64,000 nucleotides of DNA from Actinacidiphila rubida (GTDB taxonomy: Bacteria; Actinomycetota; Actinomycetes; Streptomycetales; Streptomycetaceae): positions 1 through 64,000 of the forward strand of contig NZ_FODD01000002.1 of the NCBI RefSeq assembly GCF_900110255.1, in the 5' to 3' direction. Numbering within the stretch: the first letter of the stretch is position 1; every line of letters starts with the position of its first letter. A program made the position numbers and the translations under genes. Below are positions 51,786-61,268 of this stretch, in pieces. Under the pieces are notes generated by a model, which saw only the letters and a program-made list of their open reading frames with translations, was not told where the DNA came from and did not search any database.

Positions 51786-54515
51786 ATGAGAACAGATCCG
51801 CACGAGGGAGCGAGGCGCTCCGCGCCGACCACCGGTCGGTCCGTCGGGCCGGACACGGCGGCATCCCTCCGGGGCACCGCCGAGCGGCCCGGCGCACAGG
51901 TCCTGGCCGCGCTGGTCGCGGCGCTGTCCGCGATGGGCGCCTACTGCCTGGCGATGGCCGTCCACGGCACCTACCCGTTCGGGCCGCGCTCGCGCGCGGT
52001 CAACGACCTCGGCAACCAGTTCGTCCCGCTGCACGCCCACTTGTGGGACCTGATGCAGGGCCACGCCTCCGGCGACCTGTTCTTCAACTGGAACAGCGGG
52101 TACGGCGTCCCCTTCCTGGCGGACTTCTTCACCTATCTGACCAACCCGTTCTCGTCGCTGGTCGCCTTCTTCCCCCGGGACGCGGTCCAGCTGCCGGTCT
52201 TCCTCGTCACCCTGCTCAGCCTCGGCCTGGGCACGGCCCTGATGACGGTCTTCCTCGGGCGGCTGCACCGCGGCTCGGCGTGGCTGCGCGCCGCGCTGGC
52301 GATCGGCTACGGCGTCAGCTCCTGGATGGTCTCCGACGGGTTCTCCGACCCGATGTGGATGTGGGTCCTGGTCTCGCTGCCGGTGCTCGGCATCGTCGGC
52401 GACTGGGCGCTGCACGGCCGCCGGTGGGTGCTCGGCGCCGTCCTGGTGGCGGTGTGCTGGGCGGGCAACTTCTACACGGCCGCGATGGCCACCCTCGGCA
52501 TGGGCCTGGTGCTGCTCGTCCGCCTCGCGCTGGACGCACGCCCGCTGCGCGAGCGCGGCCGCGCCCTGCTGCGGGCCGTCTCGATGACCGCGGCGGGTGT
52601 CACGCTGGCCGCGCCCGTCCTCACCGTCACCTTCCTGGCGAGCAGGGCGTCGCAGCCGAGCCCGCCGGCCACCTACGCGGGGCCGCCGAGCCTCACCACC
52701 TACGTGGCCCACCTGCTGCCCGGCGGTCCGTACCCGACCGCGCCGCGGGTCTCCGTGGGCGTGCTGGGGCTGCTGCTGGTGCTCACCTTCCCCTTCATGC
52801 GGCGGGTGCGCGTCCGGGAGCGGGTGCTGTGGGCGGCGCTGCTGCTGGTGGTCGCGCTGTCCTACGTGTGGGAGCCGACGATCCTGCTGTGGCACGGCCT
52901 GGCGATGCCGAACGGCAGCCCCTACCGGGCGGCGGTCACCATGACGGCCATGCTGACGTCGGTCGCCTGGCTGGCGCTGGCCCGCCGGCCGCGGCCGCGC
53001 GAGCTGCTGGGCGGCGCCGCGCTGCTGGCGCTGCTGTGCGCCGCCGCCGGCGGCAGCCGCTACCTCACGGCCGGCGACTGGATCCTGGTGGTCTCGCACG
53101 CCGTGCTGCTGGTCGGGCTCCTGCTGCTGCTCCGGCGCGGACCCGGCCGGCCTGCCCGGGCGGCGATCGTCGGCGCGCTGGCCGGCTCGGTGGTCCTCGC
53201 GAGCGCGTACAGCGTCTACTCCGTCACCGTGCTGCGCGACCAGAACATCCACTGGCAGCCGAAGCGGACCTTCGACGCGCAGTCGCTGAACGCCGCCGGG
53301 GTGATCGCGGCGCGGGACGACTGGCCGGCCTCGCGCACCGACACCGGACCGCACGAGTTCGCGGACAACGACCCGCTGCTGCTGGGCGGCGAGGGCGGCT
53401 CGTACTACAGCAGCTACGTCCCCGAGCGCAGCGCCCGCACCCTGCAGGCGCTGGGCGCCGCCTGGTACATCCAGGGCCGCCACGTGCTCAGCTACAACGA
53501 TCCCGTCAGCCGGGCGATCATGGGCGTGAGCAGCTACCTCGTCAGCCCGCCGCACGCCGCGGGTCCCGTGCGCCGCGTGGTCGCCGCGCCGCCCGTGGTC
53601 ACCCTGCGGCCGGGTGCGGCCTTCGACTCCGCCGCGCGCGACACCTCGGTCTTCGCACGCCAGGAGCGGGTGCTGGGCAGCACGGTCTACACGGTGCCCG
53701 CCCTCACTCCCGCGGCGGGTTCGGCCGCCACGGCCCGCGGCGACAGCTGGCATCTGCCCGGCACCGCGGGCGGCCGTCCCGCGGCGGCCTTCACCGCCCG
53801 CTGCGCGCCGGGCCGCCTCGCGTACGTCTACGCGCCGTGGTTCTCCGGCGAGCTCCGCGCCGACGGCGTCACCTACCGGCCCGGCGGCGCCTACCCCATG
53901 ACCGACAACGGGATCCTGCCGGTCGGCACGGTCCCGGCGAGCGGCGTGGTGACGCTCCAGCTGTCCGGCAGCCGGGCCCAGGACATCCCGCGCCTGCCGC
54001 TCGGATGCCTGGACCGCAGCGCGCTCGACCGCGCGATCACCGGCCTGCGCGCCTCCGGGCCGCTGACGGTCGCGGCGGGCGGCCACACCATCGGCGCCAC
54101 GTTCCGCCCGGGCAGCACGGGAACGGCAGTGATCGCCGTGCCCGCGGTGGACGGGTGGACGTGCGGGGTCGGCGGGTCGGCGGCGCGGGCGCCGGGCACC
54201 CTCGGCGGCCTGATGGCGCTGCGCCTCGACGGCGCGTCCCGGATCGCCTGTTCGTTCCGACCCCCCGGGCTGGACCCGGGTCTGCTGGCGAGCGGCCTGG
54301 CGCTCGCCGTCCTGCTGGCCGTCGCCGTCGCCGGCCGCATCCGCAGCCGTTCGTCGCGTGCCGTCACGGAGAACGCCGATGATGAAACTGTCGCTCGTCG
54401 TGCCCTGCTACAACGAGGAAGCGGTCGTCGACCGTTTCGACGCCGCCACCCGGGAGGTGCTGGACGCGCTGCCGGTCGCGTACGAGATCTGCTACGTGGA
54501 CGACGGCAGCAGTGA
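51786..54515 (+). CDS. YfhO-family GT-C-like membrane protein
   Basis: About 909 residues. Residues 35-530 hold about a dozen hydrophobic segments with the YfhO start (FGPRSRAVNDLGNQFVPLHAHLWDL) and DLFFNWNSGYGVPFLADFFTYL. The C-terminal 350 residues are mainly extracytoplasmic, with a last membrane helix near 840-860. YfhO proteins glycosylate wall teichoic or lipoteichoic acids in Firmicutes; a similar envelope role is inferred. AAGGAG lies 19 bases before the ATG, farther than usual. The frame continues 137 bases into the next gene, adding an Arg/Gly-rich tail that does not look like the family. Confidence 0.8.
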   Translation: MRTDPHEGARRSAPTTGRSVGPDTAASLRGTAERPGAQVLAALVAALSAMGAYCLAMAVHGTYPFGPRSRAVNDLGNQFVPLHAHLWDLMQGHASGDLFFNWNSGYGVPFLADFFTYLTNPFSSLVAFFPRDAVQLPVFLVTLLSLGLGTALMTVFLGRLHRGSAWLRAALAIGYGVSSWMVSDGFSDPMWMWVLVSLPVLGIVGDWALHGRRWVLGAVLVAVCWAGNFYTAAMATLGMGLVLLVRLALDARPLRERGRALLRAVSMTAAGVTLAAPVLTVTFLASRASQPSPPATYAGPPSLTTYVAHLLPGGPYPTAPRVSVGVLGLLLVLTFPFMRRVRVRERVLWAALLLVVALSYVWEPTILLWHGLAMPNGSPYRAAVTMTAMLTSVAWLALARRPRPRELLGGAALLALLCAAAGGSRYLTAGDWILVVSHAVLLVGLLLLLRRGPGRPARAAIVGALAGSVVLASAYSVYSVTVLRDQNIHWQPKRTFDAQSLNAAGVIAARDDWPASRTDTGPHEFADNDPLLLGGEGGSYYSSYVPERSARTLQALGAAWYIQGRHVLSYNDPVSRAIMGVSSYLVSPPHAAGPVRRVVAAPPVVTLRPGAAFDSAARDTSVFARQERVLGSTVYTVPALTPAAGSAATARGDSWHLPGTAGGRPAAAFTARCAPGRLAYVYAPWFSGELRADGVTYRPGGAYPMTDNGILPVGTVPASGVVTLQLSGSRAQDIPRLPLGCLDRSALDRAITGLRASGPLTVAAGGHTIGATFRPGSTGTAVIAVPAVDGWTCGVGGSAARAPGTLGGLMALRLDGASRIACSFRPPGLDPGLLASGLALAVLLAVAVAGRIRSRSSRAVTENADDETVARRALLQRGSGRRPFRRRHPGGAGRAAGRVRDLLRGRRQQ

Positions 54516-55371
54516 CCGGACCCTGGCCAGGCTCCGCCTGATCGCCGAGCGACACCCGCACGCGACCCGCTACGTGTCCTTCAGCCGCAACTTCGGCAAG
54601 GAGGCCGGCATGCTCGCCGGGCTGCGGGAGACCACCGGCGACGCCGTCGTCATCATGGACGCCGACCTCCAGCACCCGCCGGAACTCATCGGCCGGATGC
54701 TGGAGTTGTACGAGCGGGGCCACGACCAGGTCATCGCCCGGCGCGGCCGCCAGGGCGACGGGGCGCTGCGCTCGGTGCTCAGCCACGCCTACTACCGCGC
54801 GATCAACAAGTGGGTCGACGTCGAACTCACCGACGGTGTCGGGGACTTCCGGCTGATCTCGCGGCCCGTGGTCGAGGCGCTGCTGGCCCTGCCGGAGTAC
54901 AACCGCTTCTCCAAGGGCCTGTTCTCCTGGGTCGGGTACGACACGGTCAGCTTCGACTACCGCAACGCCGCCCGGGGGGCGGGCGAGTCCAAGTGGCGGT
55001 TCGGCGCGCTGCTCAACTACGGCATGGACGGCCTGGTCTCCTTCAACAACCGCCCGCTGCGGCTGGCGATCTGGCTCGGCCTCACCCTGGCGGGTCTGGC
55101 CGGGCTCTACGCGGCGTGGATCATGGTGACCGCCGTCACCTACGGCGTCACGCTGCCCGGGTACGTCACCCTGGTCGCGATCATCGTCGGCCTGGGCGGG
55201 GTGCAGATGGTGATGCTGGGGCTGATCGGCGAGTACATCGGCCGCATCTACTACGAGACCAAGCGCCGCCCGCACTTCCTGGTCAAGGAGCGGAGCGGCC
55301 CGGTCCTCGGGAGCGCGGCCGCCGCCCACGACCCTCGTCACCAGGCGCTGCGGCGGGGCAAGGTGCTGTGA
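54379..55371 (+). CDS. GT2 glycosyltransferase, polyprenyl-phosphate sugar synthase type
   Basis: About 330 residues, starting at ATGATG (54379 or 54382) after GGAG. The GT-A domain has LSLVVPCYNEEAVV, YVDDGSSD, IMDADLQHPPE (DxD) and the Arg-rich segment. Two C-terminal membrane helices (about 230-300) fit the GtrB/DPM1-like group that loads a sugar on undecaprenyl phosphate. It overlaps the YfhO gene by 137 bases and the GtrA start by four (GTGA). The three probably make, flip and transfer a sugar to a surface polymer. Confidence 0.9.
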   Translation: MMKLSLVVPCYNEEAVVDRFDAATREVLDALPVAYEICYVDDGSSDRTLARLRLIAERHPHATRYVSFSRNFGKEAGMLAGLRETTGDAVVIMDADLQHPPELIGRMLELYERGHDQVIARRGRQGDGALRSVLSHAYYRAINKWVDVELTDGVGDFRLISRPVVEALLALPEYNRFSKGLFSWVGYDTVSFDYRNAARGAGESKWRFGALLNYGMDGLVSFNNRPLRLAIWLGLTLAGLAGLYAAWIMVTAVTYGVTLPGYVTLVAIIVGLGGVQMVMLGLIGEYIGRIYYETKRRPHFLVKERSGPVLGSAAAAHDPRHQALRRGKVL

Positions 55372-55895
55372 GGGTGGGCCCGGGCCGGAGGTCGGGCAGG
55401 GCATCGGACAGGGGGTCGGGCCGCCGGGCGCAGTCCGCGCAGATCCTCCGGTTCGTCCTGGTCGGCGTGGTCAACACCGCGACGTTCTACGGCTGTTACC
55501 GGCTGCTGCTGCCCGCGCTGCCCTACTTCGCCGCATACACCCTCGCGTTCCTGGTCAGCATGGCCGGGTCGTTCCTGATGAACACCTACTTCACCTACCG
55601 CACCCGCCCCAGCTGGCGGAAGTTCGCCCTGTTCCCGCTGACGAACGTCACCAACTACCTCGTGCAGAGTGCCGGGTTGTTCGCGCTGGTGGACTGGCTG
55701 GGCATGAGCGAGAAGGCCGCCCCGCTGGTCGCGGCGGCGGTCGCCGTACCGTTCACGTACCTGCTGTCGCGACGGATCCTGGTCCCCCCGGGCGCTCGTC
55801 GCGCACCGGCGCCCGATCCGACCCCCGCACCGGCGCCCGATCCGGCCCCCGAGCCGGACCCCGGCCGGGGGACGGCCGGGCCGGCGGAGCGCTGA
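55368..55895 (+). CDS. GtrA-family membrane protein (putative polyprenyl-sugar flippase)
   Basis: A 175-aa protein with a GTG start overlapping the GT2 stop (GTGA). Four hydrophobic segments carry the GtrA pattern: ILRFVLVGVVNTATFYGCYRLLL, YTLAFLVSMAGSFLMNTYFTY, then LFPLTNVTNYLVQSAGLFAL. The C-terminus is a Pro/Asp-rich tail (PDPTPAPAPDPAPEPDP). GtrA proteins are proposed to flip undecaprenyl-phosphate-linked sugars made by the GT2 partner upstream. Confidence 0.88.
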   Translation: MRVGPGRRSGRASDRGSGRRAQSAQILRFVLVGVVNTATFYGCYRLLLPALPYFAAYTLAFLVSMAGSFLMNTYFTYRTRPSWRKFALFPLTNVTNYLVQSAGLFALVDWLGMSEKAAPLVAAAVAVPFTYLLSRRILVPPGARRAPAPDPTPAPAPDPAPEPDPGRGTAGPAER

Positions 55896-55907
55896 CGGCG
55901 CGCAGCT

Positions 55908-55951
55908 GTCAGCATGTGTTGACGCAATGCGAGGCGTCAGCATATGCTGAC
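55908..55951 (+). promoter_or_regulatory. Twin palindromic operators overlapping a promoter of the HTH/Clp-N pair
   Basis: GTCAGCATATGCTGAC (55936-55951) is a perfect 16-bp palindrome; GTCAGCATGTGTTGAC (55908-55923) is a second copy with two mismatches, 28 bases upstream. A promoter TTGACG (55919-55924), 18 bases, TATGCT (55943-55948) overlaps both. Initiation would fall at the ATG at 55956, so a leaderless mRNA is likely. The HTH protein just downstream is the obvious candidate to bind here. Confidence 0.7.
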
Positions 55952-55955
55952 AGGC

Positions 55956-56177
55956 ATGCAGAGCACACTCGAAATCGCCGAGGGCGCTGCCAGCAACGAC
56001 CCGGAGGTCGGGCTCCGCGCGGTTGCCGCCCTGAGAGAACTCACCGAACGCCTGGAGATCCTCCAGATCGAGAACGCACGGAAGCTGGGGTGGACCTGGC
56101 AGGACATCGCGGAACGCCTCGGTGTCACCAAGCAGACCGTGCACCGCAAGTACGGCCGTCTGATCGGGAGGCGATGA
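55956..56177 (+). CDS. Small helix-turn-helix DNA-binding protein paired with Clp-N protein
   Basis: A 73-aa protein. Residues 43-66 are a clear HTH (LGWTWQDIAERLGVTKQTVHRKYG). The N-terminal half is helical. An in-frame ATG at 55944 lies inside the palindrome and is unlikely. There is no ribosome site; translation is probably leaderless from 55956. The stop overlaps the Clp-N start (ATGATG). The conserved pairing of this small regulator with a Clp N-domain protein is common in actinomycetes. Confidence 0.85.
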   Translation: MQSTLEIAEGAASNDPEVGLRAVAALRELTERLEILQIENARKLGWTWQDIAERLGVTKQTVHRKYGRLIGRR

Positions 56178-56887
56178 TGTTCGAACGCTTCGCCCCCGAC
56201 GCGCGCACGGTGGTGGCCCACGCGCAGGACCACGCACGGCGGCTCGGGCACCAGTACATCGGCTGCGAGCACCTCCTGCTCGCCCTCGTGTCCACCGACC
56301 AGCCGGCGAGCGCCGTGCTGCGGGAACACGGGGTGACGTCGGCGCGCGTGGAGGAGGAGATCGTCCGCCAACTCGGCCTCGGGCCGGGGTCCCTGCTGTT
56401 CGGGAGCCTCAACCGCGACGCGCTGGCCTCCATCGGAATCGACCTCGACACCGTGCGTGCCAGGATCGAGGAGTCCTTCGGCCCGGAGGCCCTCGTCCGC
56501 GCCGGCCGGACCGTCCACGAAGGCGGCCACCGCTCCCGGTTGAGCCCGTGGCGTGCGGTTCCCCCGGGCCTCACACGCCATTTGCGCCGGCGGCGGCCCA
56601 CCGGGCAGAAGGTCCTGACGGGACCGGCCTCCGCTGCCGGCGGCCGCTACCAGGCCGCCGGCGCCCCCCAGGGCCACATCCCCTTCGCGCCGCGCGCGAA
56701 GGAGACGCTGGCGGACAGCGTCCGCGAGGCGGAGGCGCGGCACGACGCGTACATCGGCGCCGAACACCTCGCCCTCGGCCTCATCACCAGGGCCGCCGGG
56801 CCGGTGCCCTCCCTCCTGTCGGCCCTCGGCGCGTCGGGCCCGGCGCTGCGCGCCGCGATCCTCGACCGCTACCGCCCGGCCGGCTGA
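56177..56887 (+). CDS. Clp N-terminal-domain protein without ATPase modules
   Basis: A 236-aa protein from the ATG at 56177 (GGGAGG five bases upstream). It has two ClpC-like N-domain repeats: FAPDARTVVAHAQDHARRLGHQYIGCEHLLLALV near the start and FAPRAKETLADSVREAEARHDAYIGAEHLALGLI at about 170-205. No Walker motifs follow, so it is not a chaperone ATPase. Such stand-alone domains may bind damaged proteins or act as adaptors for ClpC. It is coupled to the HTH gene. Confidence 0.87.
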   Translation: MFERFAPDARTVVAHAQDHARRLGHQYIGCEHLLLALVSTDQPASAVLREHGVTSARVEEEIVRQLGLGPGSLLFGSLNRDALASIGIDLDTVRARIEESFGPEALVRAGRTVHEGGHRSRLSPWRAVPPGLTRHLRRRRPTGQKVLTGPASAAGGRYQAAGAPQGHIPFAPRAKETLADSVREAEARHDAYIGAEHLALGLITRAAGPVPSLLSALGASGPALRAAILDRYRPAG

Positions 56888-56894
56888 CCGGATG

Positions 56895-56912
56895 CCCCCG
56901 CCCGGGCGGGGG
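56895..56912. terminator. GC-rich palindrome between convergent genes
   Basis: CCCCCGCCC-GGGCGGGGG, a perfect 9+9 palindrome just after the Clp-N gene. Confidence 0.5.
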
Positions 56913-56955
56913 TCCGCGTCACCGGTGCGCGTTCACGGCCTGCCCGGCCCGGTGG

Positions 56956-58155
56956 TCACCAGCCGAGGCGGGCCGCGACCGGCAGGTGGTCGCTGCCCGT
57001 GGCCGGGAGCACCCACGAGCTGTCCGGCGTCACACCCCTGACGAGGATCTGGTCGATCCGCACCACGGGGAACGTCGCCGGCCAGCTGAAGCCGAAGCCG
57101 TTCCCGGCCACGTCCTGGGCCGAGCGCAGCTGCGACGTGATGCCGTGGAACGCCCGGTCGCCGGTGCTGCCGTTGAGGTCGCCGAGCAGCACCACCCGCC
57201 GGGTGGGGTCGGCGGCGACGGCCGAGGCGAGCGCCTGCACACCCCGGTCCCGCTGCCCGGTCCCGAAGCCCGCCCGGGGGTTGACCCGCACCGACGCCAG
57301 GTGGGCCACGTACACCGCGAGCGGCCCGTGGGCGGTGGCCACCGTGGTGCGCAGCGCCCGGTTCTCGGCCATGCTGACGCCGGCCGGCTTGGTGGCCGCG
57401 AGCGGCCCGTAGTCCATCCCGGCGTCGATCGGCCTGGTGCCCGACAGGGGCAGCCTGCTCCAGATCCCGACCGTGCCCAGCACGGCGTGGTACGGGTACG
57501 CCGTCGCCAGCTCCTTCTCGTACACGATCCGGGCCGGGTCGGCCAGTTCCACGAGGGCCAGCACGTCCGCCCCGGAGGCGGCCAGGTCGCGGGCGGTGCC
57601 GGCCGGGTCCGGATTGCCGGCGTCGACGTTGTGCTCGGCCACGGTCAGGTCGCCGCCCGGGTGCGAGCGGTCACCGAGCAGTCCGCCGAAGAGGTGCAGC
57701 CACACCAGGACCGGCAGCAGCAGCGCGGCCACCGCGGCGGCGGAACGGCGCAGCAGCGCCGCGGCGAGCAGCACGGGAACCAGCAGGCCGAGCCATGGCA
57801 GGAAGGTCTCCACCAGACTGCCGAGACTGCCGATCCCGTTCGGGATCTCGGCGTGCAGCAGCATGACCAGGCCGAGGAGCAGCGCGAGCGCCGCGAGGAC
57901 CGGGCCGCGTTTCCAGGGCCCCGGCCGGGATCCGGCGTCGATCAGCCGGTGGACACGCGCGCGCCAGGTCCCGGCGCCGGCGGGCCCGGCACCGACGTTC
58001 CCGTGACCGGCGTGCTCGTGACCGGCGTGCTCGTGACCGGCGTGCTCGTGACCGGGCTCCTCCAGCGCGCCCCCTCGCCCGTTCTCCCCCGCGTCCGCGG
58101 GCGGACGAAAGGCGTGCGGGGGCTCGCCGCCCGTGCCCATGGCGATGTGATTCAT
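56956..58155 (-). CDS. Membrane-anchored endonuclease/exonuclease/phosphatase-family hydrolase
   Basis: A 399-aa protein; ATG at 58155 preferred, ATG at 58140 in frame. Residues 1-70 are hydrophilic with His-rich AGHEH repeats; about 75-160 contain three membrane helices. The EEP domain follows: VAEHNVDAGN, ADVLALVELAD (catalytic Glu), YVAHLAS, LLGDLNGSTGD, IDQILV and GSDHLPVAARL. This layout (helices then an external EEP domain) is common in streptomycetes; substrates may be phospholipids, nucleotides or nucleic acid outside the cell. It is divergent from a two-component system. Confidence 0.85.
   Translation of the reverse strand: MNHIAMGTGGEPPHAFRPPADAGENGRGGALEEPGHEHAGHEHAGHEHAGHGNVGAGPAGAGTWRARVHRLIDAGSRPGPWKRGPVLAALALLLGLVMLLHAEIPNGIGSLGSLVETFLPWLGLLVPVLLAAALLRRSAAAVAALLLPVLVWLHLFGGLLGDRSHPGGDLTVAEHNVDAGNPDPAGTARDLAASGADVLALVELADPARIVYEKELATAYPYHAVLGTVGIWSRLPLSGTRPIDAGMDYGPLAATKPAGVSMAENRALRTTVATAHGPLAVYVAHLASVRVNPRAGFGTGQRDRGVQALASAVAADPTRRVVLLGDLNGSTGDRAFHGITSQLRSAQDVAGNGFGFSWPATFPVVRIDQILVRGVTPDSSWVLPATGSDHLPVAARLGW
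58002..58058. repeat. 15-bp in-frame tandem repeat encoding AGHEH
   Basis: Three identical 15-bp units (58002-58046) plus a partial fourth lie inside the EEP gene and encode a His/Glu-rich segment that could bind metal. Confidence 0.85.
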
Positions 58156-58242
58156 GCCGCCAGTCGAGCCGGCGGGGTGTTGCCACCGCGTATGCGGTTG
58201 CCGATATGCCCGCGATACGCGCCGGCTCGTAGCATCGGGACC

Positions 58243-58924
<682 letters not shown>

Positions 58925-58932
<8 letters not shown>

Positions 58933-60046
58933 GGAGCCGGGCCTGAGCGTCCGCCTCAAACTCACCCTCAGCTACGCCGGATTCCTCATGCTCGCGGGCG
59001 TCGTGCTGCTCGCCGCGATGTGGGTGCTGCTGCTCCGCCACACCCATATCGGCGTGATCATCATCGTGCGCAGCCACACCGACCTGCTGCGCGACTTCGG
59101 CCCGGACACCGCCCTCGTGCTGGCGTTCCTGCTGGTGTTCGGCCTCGTGGGCGGCTGGATCCTGGCCGGCAGCATGCTCGCTCCCCTGCAGCGCATCACG
59201 GAGGCGACCCGCCTGGCGTCGTCCGGGTCGCTCTCCCACCGGATCCGGCTGCCGGGCCGCGAGGACGAGTTCCGCGAACTCGCCGACGCCTTCGACACCA
59301 TGCTGGCGCGGCTCGAGGCGCACGTCGCCGAGCAGCGGAGGTTCGCCGCCAACGCCTCGCACGAGCTGCGCACGCCGCTGGCGGTCTCGAAGGCCCTGCT
59401 GGACGTGGCCCGCACCGACCCGTCGCAGGACGCCGCACAGGTCATCGACCGGCTCCACGCCGTCAACACCCGGGCCATCGACCTCACCGAGGCGCTGCTC
59501 GTGCTCAGCCGCGCGGAGCAGGCGTCCTTCACCCGGGAGCCCGTCGACCTGTCGCTGCTGGTGGAGGAGGCCACCGAGACCCTGCTCCCGCTCGCCGAGA
59601 GGCGCGGCGTCACCCTCGACGCCTCCGGCGACGTCGCCCCGGCGCTCGGGTCGGCGCCGCTGCTGCTGCAGATGACGACGAACCTCGTGCACAACGCCGT
59701 CGTCCACAACCTGCCCGGGCGGGGCACCGTGTGGGTGTCCACCGGCGCCCGCCCCGGCGCCATGTGGCTCACCGTCGAGAACACCGGTGAGCGGATCGCC
59801 CCGGAACTGGCCGCGACGCTCACCGAACCGTTCCAGCGCGGCGCCGAGCGGGTGCACGCCCACCGCACCGGCGTCGGCCTGGGGCTGGCGATCGTCGCGA
59901 GCATCGTCCGGGCCCACGACGGCTCCCTCACCCTCACCCCGCGAACCGCGGGCGGCCTCCGCGTCACCGTGGAGCTGCCCGCGGCCGCGGCCACCGCCCG
60001 GGGCCGCCCCGGTGGTGGCGGCCCCGGGCGGCCCCTGAGCGGGTGA
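58925..60046 (+). CDS. Sensor histidine kinase
   Basis: A 373-aa kinase from GTG 58925 after GAGGGAG. Two membrane helices (about 14-37 and 62-84) enclose a short extracytoplasmic loop, too small for a large sensor domain, so it may sense membrane or envelope stress. HAMP follows, then the H-box ASHELRTPL (His146), the N-box with NLVHNAVVHN and the G-box GVGLGLAIV. The C-terminus is Gly/Pro-rich. It is the partner of the overlapping OmpR-type regulator. Confidence 0.92.
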
Positions 60047-60084
60047 GCCTCGGCTGCCGGCCGTTGGCTGCCGGCGCTCGGCGC

Positions 60085-61161
60085 TCAGCCGTCGGCACCG
60101 GCCGGTGCCGTGGTCGTGGTGAAGCCCTCCTTCTTGTTCGCGCTGAGGGCGAAGGCGTTGGTGAACGTCGTGCTCAGGTCCACCGGCGACGTCACCGCGC
60201 CGACCATCTTCTCGGTGGCCAGCGCGGTCTTCGGGCCGCCGGCGGGCATGATCCCGTCGGGCAGGAACTGCCCCTTGTCCTCGTTCAGCGCCGTGATGTA
60301 GTCGGCCTTGGTGACCAGCTGGTTCTGTACGAAGGACTGCGGCAGCCGGTCGGCGATGTCGGCCGCGCTGTGGGCGTTGATCCAGTGCATGGTGGCCACC
60401 AGCGCGTCGACGACCTTCTGCGCCGCGTCCTTGTGCGCGGTCACCCAGTCGGTGCGGGCGAGGACGCCCGCGGCCGGGAACGCGCCGCCCAGCGCGGCCT
60501 TGGCGCCGTCGGTGGTGGCCAGGTCGACGGCGGAGGTGCCGACGCCCTTCTTCTGGATCGCGGCGACGGTCGGCTGCGTCGTCATGACGCAGTCGGCCTT
60601 GCCGTTCTGCAGGGCGGCCACCGCGGTGGACCCGGCACCGACCGCGAGCCGGTGGAACTCGCCGGGCTTCACGCCCTTCTGCGCGGCGATGGCCTGGGTG
60701 AGGGTGTCGGTGCCGGAGCCCAGGTCGGTCACGCCGAGCGTCTTGCCCTTGAAGTCGGCGCCGGACTTCACACCGCTCCTGGCCGTGCACATCTCCCGTT
60801 CGCCGGGCGCGCCGGACAGCTGGACGATGTCCTCGACCGCCTTGCCCTTCGCCTGGAACTCGATCGTGTGGTTGTACCAGGCGCCGGCCATGTCCACCTG
60901 GCCGGAGGCCATGGCCTCCTCGGCGCCGACACCGCCGTCCTGCTCGGTGCTCAGCTCGACCTTGACGCCGTACTTCCGGTAGAAGCCGAGGCTCTCGGCG
61001 AGCTGGTACGGCAGGTAGATCTGCTTGTCGATGCCGCCGACCATGAGCCTGACGGTCGGGGTGCCGCCGGACGCGGACGACCCGGAGTGCCCGGAGCACG
61101 CGGAGACGGTGCCGAGGGCGAGGACGGCGGCGAGCGTTGCGGTGAGGGTTCTCTTGGACAT
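60085..61161 (-). CDS. ABC transporter substrate-binding lipoprotein (NMT1/SsuA/TauA type)
   Basis: A 358-aa lipoprotein with lipobox GTVSAC (Cys22). The mature part matches the nitrate/sulfonate/taurine-binding group: RLMVGGIDKQIYLPYQLAESLGFYRKYGVKVEL, then DFKGKTLGVTDLGSGTDTL and TTQPTVAAIQKKG. The solute may be an alkanesulfonate, a pyrimidine/thiamine precursor or nitrate; the sequence does not decide. It is the last gene of the three-gene importer operon, 107 bases after the permease. Confidence 0.88.
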   Translation of the reverse strand: MSKRTLTATLAAVLALGTVSACSGHSGSSASGGTPTVRLMVGGIDKQIYLPYQLAESLGFYRKYGVKVELSTEQDGGVGAEEAMASGQVDMAGAWYNHTIEFQAKGKAVEDIVQLSGAPGEREMCTARSGVKSGADFKGKTLGVTDLGSGTDTLTQAIAAQKGVKPGEFHRLAVGAGSTAVAALQNGKADCVMTTQPTVAAIQKKGVGTSAVDLATTDGAKAALGGAFPAAGVLARTDWVTAHKDAAQKVVDALVATMHWINAHSAADIADRLPQSFVQNQLVTKADYITALNEDKGQFLPDGIMPAGGPKTALATEKMVGAVTSPVDLSTTFTNAFALSANKKEGFTTTTAPAGADG

Positions 61162-61268
61162 GGCGGGGCGTGCACCTTTCGGGGAGGAGCGCGCGCGGAA
61201 CGGGGCGCGCGTAGGGGACGGGAGGGAGCGAGAGGGGAGTCGGCGGGGACGGCGGACGAGGGCGCCGC

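Noticed and set aside
58002-58058. Possible CRISPR-like array
   Set aside because: Units are contiguous 15-mers without spacers and read in frame as protein repeats.
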